Shown here: positions 35,395 through 43,390 of the stretch, piece by piece
How the letters are laid out: the number at the start of each line of letters is the position of its first letter
Position numbering within the stretch: position 1 is the stretch's first letter
Assembly (NCBI RefSeq): GCF_030680395.1
Contig: NZ_JAUXVR010000044.1
Coordinates: 1-64,000 of the forward strand
Length of the DNA: 64,000 bases
Direction of reading: 5' to 3'
From: Methylobacter sp.
Lineage (GTDB): Bacteria > Pseudomonadota > Gammaproteobacteria > Methylococcales > Methylomonadaceae
Program-made: the position numbers and the translations under genes
The notes under the pieces: generated by a model
Told to the model about the DNA's origin: nothing
The model's input: the letters and a program-made list of their open reading frames with translations, nothing else
The model's database searches: none

Positions 35395-36003
35395 TCAAAC
35401 AAGCCCTTCTTCCTTCGTCGCTTTTTGCACTGCGGGACGCGCGGAAATTTTAGCGGCATAGTCCGCCAGCACCGGCCAACGCGAAATATCGACATCGACA
35501 TAAGCTCCCCAGCCCAGCATGACAAACAAATAGGCATCGGCCACGGTAAAATGCTCGCCGAGCAAAAATGCATGCTTCGAAAGATGCTCGGCGACGGTTT
35601 CCAGGCGCGAAGTCAGTGTTGCAATCGCCATTTTTTTAGCGGCCTCAGGCGTGGCGGAATTAAACAACGGTCCAAAGCCTCCTTTATGAATCTCGGTGGA
35701 AATAAAATTCAGCCATTGTTGCAGCTGATAACGCTCGAATGTACCAGCCGGTGGCGCTAATTCTTTCTCGGGCGCCTGATCGGCAAGATACTGCACAATA
35801 GCGGGACCTTCCATCAGCTTGTTGCCGTCGTCAAGGATCAGCACCGGCACGTAACCGTTAGGATTTATCAGCCGGAAATCATCCCCCGCTTTGGTGCGTT
35901 TGCTTTGCAAATCAACTTCAATCAATTCAATCGGCAGTTCCGCTTCACAAGCGACGATGTGGGGTGATAAAGAACAGGCGCCTTTGCTGTAATAAAGTTT
36001 CAT
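35395..36003 (-). CDS. gst: Glutathione S-transferase (beta-class-like)
   Basis: The 202-residue protein has the GST N-terminal thioredoxin fold (MKLYYSKGACSLSPHIVA, with the conserved cysteine at residue 10), the NPNGYVPVLILDDG segment with the cis-proline, and MEGPAIVQYLAD. The helical C-terminal domain follows. It conjugates glutathione to electrophiles or reduces peroxides. Beta-class GSTs use Cys10, which is present here. It stands alone between repeats, and the upstream 395-base gap should hold its promoter. Confidence 0.92.
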   Translation of the reverse strand: MKLYYSKGACSLSPHIVACEAELPIELIEVDLQSKRTKAGDDFRLINPNGYVPVLILDDGNKLMEGPAIVQYLADQAPEKELAPPAGTFERYQLQQWLNFISTEIHKGGFGPLFNSATPEAAKKMAIATLTSRLETVAEHLSKHAFLLGEHFTVADAYLFVMLGWGAYVDVDISRWPVLADYAAKISARPAVQKATKEEGLV

Positions 36004-36398
36004 GGTTTCTTCCTCTGAGCTGTATTAACAAACAAGGCCGATCAGTCTTTGATCGTTTCAACCTAAAGCACGATGTTGACTGCATCAGCAAGGGGCGGCG
36101 CATAGTTGTCTACGCCAAAATCGGATCGTTTGGACAGTCGTCGCCGCAGGTGTTTTTCATGGCGATTTTATTCATTCCGCACTGGCAGCAATCTACCACC
36201 AAATACACTGCTTAGTAATACTGTGCCAGCTTAAATTGCCATCAACGACAACGAGTTGATCTTTATTAAGGCCGTGTTATCCGATGAAAACACAATCCGG
36301 GGAAAACAAGCAGCCCGTATGGGGCTTGCATAATAAGGGCTATTGGCTTTTTTCGTACGCGTCACTTTGCACAGGTCGCGCCCTGTACTGAGACAACT
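36004..36398. other. 395-base intergenic region with a possible Cys-rich mini-ORF
   Basis: This gap lies between the emrB stop and the gst start. On the minus strand, 36208-36110 holds a 32-codon frame (GTG start, no good ribosome binding site) rich in cysteine: DCCQCG and later TCGDDC. It looks metal-binding but is too short and too poorly supported to call a gene. The rest shows no clear hairpin followed by a T run. Confidence 0.25.
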
Positions 36399-37967
36399 TT
36401 ACTCGTGAATTGCAGCGGCCTTTTCGCCATCGACTTTCTTTAGAAAAGGCGCAACAACAAGCGAAGCCAGGAAGATAACGGCGATAACCTGAAACAGGTT
36501 ATTAAAGGTCATCACTTCCGCTTCCCGCAGAGCAAGCCCGGTGATTTGTTTTAACGCAGCCAAATCGGGATCAGGCAAATTCATTTGCTGCATCGACGCC
36601 GATAATCCTTCCAGCATTTCCTGCGCCTGATAGCTGGTTGCGGTAACCGAGTCTCGCAACGTCGCATAATGGGCTTTGGTTAAATAAATCATTTGCGTAT
36701 TGGCAACCGCAAGACCGATCGCGCCGCCCAAATTACGCATCAGGTTATAAAGCCCGCTGGCATTTTTGATTTCTTCCACCGGTAACAGGCCTAAGGCCAA
36801 GGTGTTAATGGGCAGAAAACACAACATTAATGCTGTGCCTCGAATAGCCTGCGGCCAGAAAAAATCCCAATATCCGGACTCGGCAGTTAAATTGCCATTC
36901 AGCCATGAACCCAACGCGAACAAGCTAAACCCCAGACATAGCATCCAGCGCAAATCCATTTTTTTCTGCAATGGCCCGGCTATAAATGCCGAAAGCAATT
37001 GAAACACCCCGACAACCATTAGGTAATAGCCGATTTGCAAGCTGTTAAGGCCTTTAACGCTGGACAGATAAATGGGTGTCAAATAAATGATGGTATAAAG
37101 CCCCACGCCCAGCACAAAACTGTAGCCGCAACCTACAGCAAAATTGGTATTGCGGAACGCATAGAGATCGATAATCGGGTGAGGATTTTTTAACTCCCAA
37201 ATCAGCATCCCGATACCACTGATGACGGCAACTATCGTCAAGGCGACAATCATATGATCTTCAAACCACTGCTTGCGTACGCCCTCTTCCAGCACGAACT
37301 GCATACTGCCTAAAAAAACGGCAATCAGGGCGATGCCGACAAAATCGATTTTCTGCAACAGCGCCCAGTCGGGCTGATCAATATCAAGATACTTCCACAC
37401 CATAACGCAGACTATGATCCCGGGGATGATATTGATCAAAAACAGCAATTGCCAATTGTAGGTTTCGGTAAGAAAGCCGCCAAGCACCGGCCCGATAGTC
37501 GGCGCCATGGTCACAATCAAACCGAGCACGATGGTCATGGCCGGTTGCAGACGCGGAGGAAACAAAATGAAGATTACGGTAAAGGTCATCGGAATCATCG
37601 CGCCGCCAAGAAAGCCCTGCAAACAGCGGAACACGATCATCGACGGTAAATTCCAGGCGAATGCGCAAAGCAGACTGGCTAAGGTGAATCCGCCTGCAGA
37701 TATGACGTATAAATAGCGGGTCGAAAAAACCCGGCCCAGCCAGCCGGACAACGGAATGACGATGACTTCGGCAATCAGGTAAGAGGTCTGCACCCAGGCA
37801 ATTTCGTCCTGGGTAGCGGACAGCCCGGCCTGTATTTCCTGTAGCGAACTGGCGACGACCTGGATGTCCAGTACCGCCATAAACACGCCTATCGCCATGC
37901 TGAAAAAACCGATCCACTGGCCCAGGGTCAGCGGCGTTTCTGTTTGCTGATGATCTGTTTCCATCAC
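36399..37967 (-). CDS. emrB: DHA2-family multidrug exporter, EmrB-like
   Basis: The 522-residue protein has about 14 hydrophobic segments, as in the DHA2 (14-helix) major facilitator group. ATQDEIAWVQTSYLIAEV and LGAALMPL-like stretches, with the arginine-containing loop after helix 2 (GRVFSTR), are visible. It uses the proton gradient to push drugs through an EmrA adaptor and a TolC channel. It lies four bases after emrA in the same direction, the usual emrAB order. A TetR-type operator lies upstream of emrA. Confidence 0.93.
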   Translation of the reverse strand: MMETDHQQTETPLTLGQWIGFFSMAIGVFMAVLDIQVVASSLQEIQAGLSATQDEIAWVQTSYLIAEVIVIPLSGWLGRVFSTRYLYVISAGGFTLASLLCAFAWNLPSMIVFRCLQGFLGGAMIPMTFTVIFILFPPRLQPAMTIVLGLIVTMAPTIGPVLGGFLTETYNWQLLFLINIIPGIIVCVMVWKYLDIDQPDWALLQKIDFVGIALIAVFLGSMQFVLEEGVRKQWFEDHMIVALTIVAVISGIGMLIWELKNPHPIIDLYAFRNTNFAVGCGYSFVLGVGLYTIIYLTPIYLSSVKGLNSLQIGYYLMVVGVFQLLSAFIAGPLQKKMDLRWMLCLGFSLFALGSWLNGNLTAESGYWDFFWPQAIRGTALMLCFLPINTLALGLLPVEEIKNASGLYNLMRNLGGAIGLAVANTQMIYLTKAHYATLRDSVTATSYQAQEMLEGLSASMQQMNLPDPDLAALKQITGLALREAEVMTFNNLFQVIAVIFLASLVVAPFLKKVDGEKAAAIHE

Positions 37968-37971
37968 AGGA

Positions 37972-38988
37972 TTAATGGACTTTTACTTTGGCTTCAGCCG
38001 ACAAGCCCGGCCTTAATAACTGGATATTCTCGGACGAATCGAAGACTATTTTTACCGGTACCCGGCGCACGATTTTGGTAAAGTTGCCGGTGGCATTTTC
38101 CTCAGGCAGGATACTGAATTCGGAACCGCTGGCCGGTGAAAAACTGTCCACTTTGCCGGTCAACTCAAGATCGGGATAGGCGTCCACTTTAACCGTAACC
38201 GGCTGCCCCAAGCGCATGTGTTGCAGTTGGGTTTCCTTGAAATTCGCCTCCACCCAGATTTTGCTGTTTTGCACCAGAGAAGCCAACGCAACGCCGGGGC
38301 GCACCAATTGCCCAAGCTGTACGCCGCGATTGCCGATGATGCCGTCTACCGGCGCTTTGACCTGGGTATGTTCCAGGTCGATTTTCGCCAAGGTCAATTG
38401 TGCCTGGGCATTTTCCAAGCGGGCTTCGGTTTCGGTGATTTCAATGTCGAGCGTGGCTAGTTGATTGTGTTCGGCGCTGGCTGAGGCCTGCGAACCTCTG
38501 AGTTCGGCCGTTGCCTGCTTGGACTCCGATTGAACTTTATCCAGAGATTGCCTGGACGCCGAACCCCGATCAATCAGGTTATTAAAGCGCTGCAAATCTT
38601 TTTGAATTTGCTCCCGTCTGGCTTGCACCGCAATTATATTGGCGCCGGCCGTTTCGATATGCGCATGCTGGGAGGTTTTCATCGCCCGCAAACGCTCAAT
38701 GTGAGCTACTTCCGCGCTGACATTGGCTTCGGCCTGAATAACTTTCGCCTGATAATCCCGGTCATCAATCGTTACTAGAACGTCATTTTGCTTGACGGCC
38801 TGATTGTCATTAACGGCTATGTGCGTCACATAACCCTGCACTCGGGGACTGATTAACACGATATTGCTTTGTAGATAAGCGTCGTCGGTAGTCTCATATT
38901 GCTGGCGATCCACCAGCCAATAGCCGATTCCTGCGACTAGAGGGACCACTATCAATAAAATCAGTAAAACAGAGCGAAAGCGAAGCAT
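37972..38988 (-). CDS. emrA: HlyD-family membrane-fusion protein, EmrA-like
   Basis: The 338-residue protein has one N-terminal membrane anchor (LLILLIVVPLVAGIGYWLV), a lipoyl-like domain split around a long coiled-coil hairpin (ISPRVQGYVTHIAVNDNQAVKQ ... VDGIIGNRGVQLGQLVRPG), and a beta-barrel domain. It bridges EmrB in the inner membrane to an outer-membrane channel. It is the first gene of emrAB, and its start lies 14 bases from a TetR-type operator. Confidence 0.92.
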   Translation of the reverse strand: MLRFRSVLLILLIVVPLVAGIGYWLVDRQQYETTDDAYLQSNIVLISPRVQGYVTHIAVNDNQAVKQNDVLVTIDDRDYQAKVIQAEANVSAEVAHIERLRAMKTSQHAHIETAGANIIAVQARREQIQKDLQRFNNLIDRGSASRQSLDKVQSESKQATAELRGSQASASAEHNQLATLDIEITETEARLENAQAQLTLAKIDLEHTQVKAPVDGIIGNRGVQLGQLVRPGVALASLVQNSKIWVEANFKETQLQHMRLGQPVTVKVDAYPDLELTGKVDSFSPASGSEFSILPEENATGNFTKIVRRVPVKIVFDSSENIQLLRPGLSAEAKVKVH

Positions 38989-39001
38989 AAAATGACCTTG
39001 A

Positions 39002-39022
39002 TAAACTAAACGGTTTAGTTTA
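39002..39022 (+). promoter_or_regulatory. TetR-type palindromic operator upstream of emrA
   Basis: The perfect 10-bp half-site TAAACTAAAC, one central base and its inverse repeat form a 21-bp palindrome just upstream of the emrA start and about 165 bases before the divergent tetR. TetR-family proteins bind palindromes of this length, so autoregulation and repression of emrAB are likely. The protein-operator link is inferred from position. Confidence 0.85.
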
Positions 39023-39094
39023 GTCTAACTTATGATTTGCTTTTACGCAAAAACAAAAAGTTATGAAATTACCAAGAACGACGGCATAAATGCA

Positions 39095-39156
39095 GGAGCC
39101 ATTGCCGAGACACGAAGAATTATCGTTCCCACGCCCCAGCGTGGTAACGATAATTC
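39095..39156. repeat. Composite repeat: CTTCGTG-type half plus GTTCCCACGC palindrome
   Basis: TTGCCGAGACACGAAGAA (also found at 50791) is followed by an inverted repeat in which GAATTATCGTT and CCACGC pair with GCGTGG and AACGATAATTC. The second part resembles the GTTCCCACGCTCCAGCGTGG element at 45482. It lies between the operator and tetR. Confidence 0.7.
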
Positions 39157-39188
39157 ACATCAGCCATCACCCTAAATTTAACAAATAA

Positions 39189-39803
39189 ATGACTTCAGAA
39201 CCCACCGATCCCAAGCGCCAAGCCATTCTTAATGGCGCAACCCGCATGTTCCTGGCGCACGGCTACCGTAACGTCAGTATGGAAAAAATCGCCCAGGCCG
39301 CACCGGTTTCCAAGGCGACGCTGTATAACCATTTCGACAGTAAAAACGCCCTGCTCGCGGCGGTCATTTCCGACCTTTGCGAGTCTTTATTGCAGACCAT
39401 GACCCAGGCGACTATCGAGTCGGATGATGTTGAAAACAATCTGACCCAAATCGCGACCTCCGCGGTGGATTTGATTTATGCCGAAGATGCGCTGGCTATT
39501 TATCGGCTGGTGGTGGCGGAAAGCCCCGATTTTCCTGAGCTGGGTCAATTATTTTATCAGAGCGGCCCGCAAACCGTATTGACACAACTGGAAGACTATT
39601 TCCGGCGCTTGAATGCCGACGGCCGCTATCACATTGCCGATCCGGTATTTGCGGCGGATGCGTTTTTCAGCATGCTGAAAGGCGATTTGCATTTGCGCTG
39701 CCTGTTGACGAAAACGCTACGGCCTTCCGCTGACGAAAAAAAACAGCTGATTTCAAAAGTCATTGCTTTTTATATGCGGGGTATGCTCCATGCTAAGCCA
39801 TAA
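39189..39803 (+). CDS. TetR-family transcriptional regulator
   Basis: The 204-residue protein has an N-terminal TetR helix-turn-helix (ATRMFLAHGYRNVSMEKIA, then VSKATLYNHFDSKNALLAAV) and a helical ligand-binding domain. It diverges from emrAB and overlaps the start of the TolC-like gene, so it probably controls the whole tripartite pump through the 39002 operator and is induced by a pump substrate. Confidence 0.92.
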   Translation: MTSEPTDPKRQAILNGATRMFLAHGYRNVSMEKIAQAAPVSKATLYNHFDSKNALLAAVISDLCESLLQTMTQATIESDDVENNLTQIATSAVDLIYAEDALAIYRLVVAESPDFPELGQLFYQSGPQTVLTQLEDYFRRLNADGRYHIADPVFAADAFFSMLKGDLHLRCLLTKTLRPSADEKKQLISKVIAFYMRGMLHAKP

Positions 39804-41067
39804 CAATCCTTTAATCGGCTTGTTAATGTTTCTGACTGCAACGGGGGCTTCGGCGGAAACGCTGGAAGACGCCTGGGACAGCGCCCTTAATAATAACCAT
39901 CAGATCAAGTCGGCGAAAGCCGACACCAGCGCCTCCGAACAGCAGTTACATTCGGCAGAGGGGCAGCGATTGCCTGATCTTAACGTAAGCAGCGGTTATA
40001 CCCAGTTTAGTGAAACCCCGGCAGCGAAAACCCAGATAGGAGGCCAAACAGCTCAGTTCAGCACCACTCAGGCCGGAAGCGTGAAAGCCCAGGCGATTGC
40101 CTCGGTGCCGATTTTTACCAGCGGGCGCATCAGCCATAATATCGATGCCGCCGAAGCCTCCTTGCAAGCGGTTCAATCCAATGAAATTACCTCGGTATTA
40201 AATATCAAAATGCAGGTGGCGGAAGCCTATATCGCGGTATTGCGCATGGATAGCGCCTTGCAGGTCGCGCAAAGCCATGTCGATACGCTAGAGCTGCATA
40301 TGAAGGATGTGAATAACCTGTTCGATCAAGGCATGGTGGCGCGCAATGACGTATTGGCGGCCAATGTGGAACTGGCCAATGCCCAACAGCTGGTCGTTCA
40401 GGCGAATAATCAGCTGGACATTGCCAAGGCGCGCTATAACCAGTTGCTGGATCGAAATCTTGCCGATGAGGTTAAACTGGCTCATCAGTTCCCTGAAACC
40501 CCACAAGGCACATTAAACGACCTGAGCGGCAATGCGTTAAAACAACGGCCCGAATTGGTCACACTGGCGCAGCAAATAGAGTCGCTAGGCCAGCAGGCGC
40601 AGAGCGTAAAAGCCGGACTGTTGCCGCAGGTTGCCGTCAATGGCGGCTATCAATATCAGGAGAACCGCTATCAGGCCTTTGAAGGCATGTGGATGGCCAA
40701 TGTCGGCATGGATTGGAAAATATTCGACGGCAGTTCCGGCCATCGTAGCGATGCGATTACCCGACAAGCTATTTCCTTAAAAGAGCAACGCGACGACTTA
40801 TCCAGCGTGATCGGCTTGCAGGTGCGCCAAGCCTGGCTGGATATCCAAGAAACGCAAAAACGCATCGCCGTGACTCAGCAAGCGATAGCGCAAGCCGATG
40901 AAAATTTAAAAGTCACCACCGACCGCTATCAACAAGGTTTGTCCACTAATACCGATGTACTTAAGGCGGAAGATTTGCGTACCACAACCTATGTTAATTT
41001 GAACAATGCCACTTATGATGCCGCGTTGGCTGCATTGCATTTGCGGCGTGCAGTGGGTGTTTTGTAA
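39790..41067 (+). CDS. TolC-family outer-membrane channel
   Basis: The start at ATG 39790 (MLSHNNPLIGLLMFLTATGASAETLEDAW) gives a signal peptide of about 22 residues and 425 residues in all, with GGGGT just upstream; it overlaps the last 14 bases of tetR. Two repeats of the outer-membrane efflux fold (coiled-coil helices with short beta-strand regions) are visible, with repeated LAQ/VA-rich helices. It would form the trimeric channel for EmrAB. This places all parts of a tripartite pump, with its regulator, in one divergon. Confidence 0.9.
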   Translation: MLSHNNPLIGLLMFLTATGASAETLEDAWDSALNNNHQIKSAKADTSASEQQLHSAEGQRLPDLNVSSGYTQFSETPAAKTQIGGQTAQFSTTQAGSVKAQAIASVPIFTSGRISHNIDAAEASLQAVQSNEITSVLNIKMQVAEAYIAVLRMDSALQVAQSHVDTLELHMKDVNNLFDQGMVARNDVLAANVELANAQQLVVQANNQLDIAKARYNQLLDRNLADEVKLAHQFPETPQGTLNDLSGNALKQRPELVTLAQQIESLGQQAQSVKAGLLPQVAVNGGYQYQENRYQAFEGMWMANVGMDWKIFDGSSGHRSDAITRQAISLKEQRDDLSSVIGLQVRQAWLDIQETQKRIAVTQQAIAQADENLKVTTDRYQQGLSTNTDVLKAEDLRTTTYVNLNNATYDAALAALHLRRAVGVL

Positions 41068-41085
41068 AATACTCTTCGTGGATCC

Positions 41086-41112
41086 GGCGCATGACTGACT
41101 ACCTCATGCGCC
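41086..41112 (+). terminator. Hairpin after the TolC-like gene
   Basis: GGCGCATGA pairs perfectly with TCATGCGCC, and CTTTCC follows. It lies between the convergent TolC-like gene and the ferritin-like gene and could serve both. Confidence 0.65.
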
Positions 41113-41140
41113 CTTTCCGCTGACGCATTTGTTCTCCACC

Positions 41141-41596
41141 TTACTGATCAAACGGTTGAACATCGCCCGGTTTCCGAAGCATTTTATTCACTTCGTCCAG
41201 ATGCAATTCTTCCCCTACAATCATTTCTCGCGCATACTCCTCCAACAATACTGAAACGCCCTCGGAGGCTTTCAGCAGGTCAAAATAGGCGGCTATCGCT
41301 GTTTTCTCGTGTTCCAGACTTTCTCTTAGAATATCGCCAATATCGTGCTTTGCCGTTTCCAATAAAGGACCAATCTTAAGCGAAGGATGCCCTCCTAATA
41401 AAGTTACCAGTTCGCCGGCTTTATGCGCATGGGCAAGACTCTCGTCAGCATTGCCTTTAAGCCAGGAAACAATTGGAATACGGTTATAACCGTAAACCAT
41501 CAGCGAGTAATGTGTGTAGCGAACAACCCCCGCCAGTTCAAGTTCCATAATTTTGTTAAGAATATCTACAGCCCGTTGTTTTTCTTGATCGTTCAT
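41141..41596 (-). CDS. Ferritin-like diiron protein (bacterioferritin-related)
   Basis: The 151-residue four-helix protein has the spacing of diiron ligands seen in bacterioferritin: E in MELELAGVVRYTHY, E and H in DESLAHAHKAGE, E in SLEHEKTAI and E/H in GEELHLDEVNK. The methionine that binds heme in bacterioferritin is replaced by alanine in the ESLAHAH segment, so it may lack heme. Iron storage or oxidant protection is likely. The start has a good ribosome binding site (AGGAG). It stands alone and converges with the TolC-like gene. Confidence 0.85.
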   Translation of the reverse strand: MNDQEKQRAVDILNKIMELELAGVVRYTHYSLMVYGYNRIPIVSWLKGNADESLAHAHKAGELVTLLGGHPSLKIGPLLETAKHDIGDILRESLEHEKTAIAAYFDLLKASEGVSVLLEEYAREMIVGEELHLDEVNKMLRKPGDVQPFDQ

Positions 41597-41882
41597 GTCG
41601 TTTCTCCTTTTGATTATAGAAAAATGTCACCTCACATTAAGCGACACCCACTCAGATGTTCATCAAAATTCTGATAACGATGTATGACACCGCCTCACCG
41701 CCTATTACTTTGACCCGATACTATAGCAACAACTATTTTTCTCAAAATGAATTGATGCAGAAATAATCCCGCGCTTAAATCAAGCGCTATTCCGCTTAAA
41801 CGAGCCGTTTGGGGTACAATATTTTTGTTATTTTTAACGCATAACCCGCCTATAACAATAAATCCACTCAGGGGAACTTTCG

Positions 41883-42335
41883 ATGAACTATACAAACATG
41901 CTGGCCGTAGCGTTCGCCGAAGCGCAAGCCGGTTTTGACGAAGGCGGCGTACCGGTCGGCGCGGCGCTGTTCGACGCACATGGCAATCTGCTCGGACGCG
42001 GTCGCAATCGCCGGGTGCAGGACAACGACCCTTCCGTCCACGGCGAAACCGACGCCTTTCGTAAAGCCGGTCGCCAAACCAACTATCGCGACAAGATTTT
42101 GGTAACGACATTGGCGCCCTGCTGGTATTGCTCGGGCTTGATCCGGCAATTCAATATCGGCACGGTGGTAGTCGGTGAATCGGTCAACTTCGAAGGCCAC
42201 CTCGATTGGCTTAAAGACGCCGGAGTACATATTGTTGAAATGAACGACGCCGATTGCATTGCGCTGATGCGGCGCTTTATCGAACAATCGCCGCAAATCT
42301 GGTTTGAAGACATCGGCGAATGCGCTTGCACTTAA
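41883..42335 (+). CDS. Cytosine deaminase, yeast FCY1-like
   Basis: The 150-residue protein has the zinc site HGETDA (histidine and catalytic glutamate) and TLAPCWYCSG (PCxxC) of the cytidine/deoxycytidylate deaminase fold. The ending FIEQSPQIWFEDIGE and the GESVNFEGH segment match the yeast FCY1 type and differ from the TadA or E. coli CodA types. It converts cytosine to uracil for pyrimidine salvage; guanine or other base substrates cannot be excluded. It stands alone in front of glyQ. Confidence 0.88.
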   Translation: MNYTNMLAVAFAEAQAGFDEGGVPVGAALFDAHGNLLGRGRNRRVQDNDPSVHGETDAFRKAGRQTNYRDKILVTTLAPCWYCSGLIRQFNIGTVVVGESVNFEGHLDWLKDAGVHIVEMNDADCIALMRRFIEQSPQIWFEDIGECACT

Positions 42336-42474
42336 CGCTCGCAGACACCTTTCCGGGCTAAAATACTTGCCGAATCCGCCTGTCTAAATTTGCGGCGACC
42401 CAATCTAACGATATGCCCCATGGCAGTTTTTCAGTTATAATCCTCCCCTTTTTATTGCCCAAGAGCGTTAATCC

Positions 42475-43389
42475 GTGTCCAGCATAAACAACGACTTATC
42501 TACTTTTCAGGGACTCATCCTGGCCTTACAGAAATACTGGTCAGATCAAGGCTGTATTTTATTACAGCCGTTGGATCAAGAAGTTGGCGCGGGGACATTT
42601 CATCCCGCCACATTTTTACGCGCCATAGGCCCTGAGCCTTGGAACGCGGCCTATGTGCAACCGTCGCGCAGGCCGACCGACGGCCGCTTTGGCGAAAACC
42701 CCAACCGACTCCAGCATTACTACCAGTTTCAGGTGGTTTTAAAACCGTCGCCGGACAATATTCAGGAATTGTATCTGGGTTCGTTACGCCATTTGGGCCT
42801 GGATTTGCTCGAACACGACGTGCGCTTCGTCGAAGACAATTGGGAGTCGCCGACTCTGGGCGCATGGGGACTAGGCTGGGAAGTCTGGCTGAACGGCATG
42901 GAAGTGACCCAGTTCACCTATTTCCAGCAAGTCGGCGGCCTTGAATGCAGGCCGATCACCGGCGAAATCACTTACGGTCTGGAGCGCATCGCGATGTACT
43001 TGCAGGGCGTTAAAAGCGTTTACGACCTGGTCTGGACCAAAGGCCCCTTCGGCACCGTAACTTACGGCGATGTGTTCCATCAAAACGAAGTGGAAATGTC
43101 CGCTTACAACTTCGAACACGCCAACGTCGAGTTCATGTTCGAGTGTTTCAACACTTACGAGCAGGAATGCACCAAGCTGATCGAATTGAACTTGCCGCTG
43201 CCGGCCTATGAAATGGTGCTGAAAGCCTCGCATGCCTTTAACCTGCTGGATGCGCGCCACGCCATTTCGGTTACCGAGCGCCAACGTTATCTGTTGAGAG
43301 TCAGGAATTTGGCTAAATCCGTAGCCGAAGTCTATTACCAACGCAGGGAATCGCTGGGATTTCCAATGTTAACCGAGCAGGGAGCATAA
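42475..43389 (+). CDS. glyQ: Glycyl-tRNA synthetase alpha subunit
   Basis: The 304-residue protein begins [27 protein letters not shown] at a GTG codon and matches the bacterial alpha subunit over its full length, with [34 protein letters not shown] near residue 40 quoted only in part. With GlyS it forms the alpha2beta2 enzyme that charges tRNA-Gly. It is followed at once by glyS in the same operon. Confidence 0.96.
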   Translation: MSSINNDLSTFQGLILALQKYWSDQGCILLQPLDQEVGAGTFHPATFLRAIGPEPWNAAYVQPSRRPTDGRFGENPNRLQHYYQFQVVLKPSPDNIQELYLGSLRHLGLDLLEHDVRFVEDNWESPTLGAWGLGWEVWLNGMEVTQFTYFQQVGGLECRPITGEITYGLERIAMYLQGVKSVYDLVWTKGPFGTVTYGDVFHQNEVEMSAYNFEHANVEFMFECFNTYEQECTKLIELNLPLPAYEMVLKASHAFNLLDARHAISVTERQRYLLRVRNLAKSVAEVYYQRRESLGFPMLTEQGA

Positions 43390-43390
43390 C

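Noticed and set aside
37384-37917. Second minus-strand frame of 177 codons within emrB
   Set aside because: It is a frame shadow of emrB, arginine-rich and without membrane helices. There is no sign of a frameshift in emrB.
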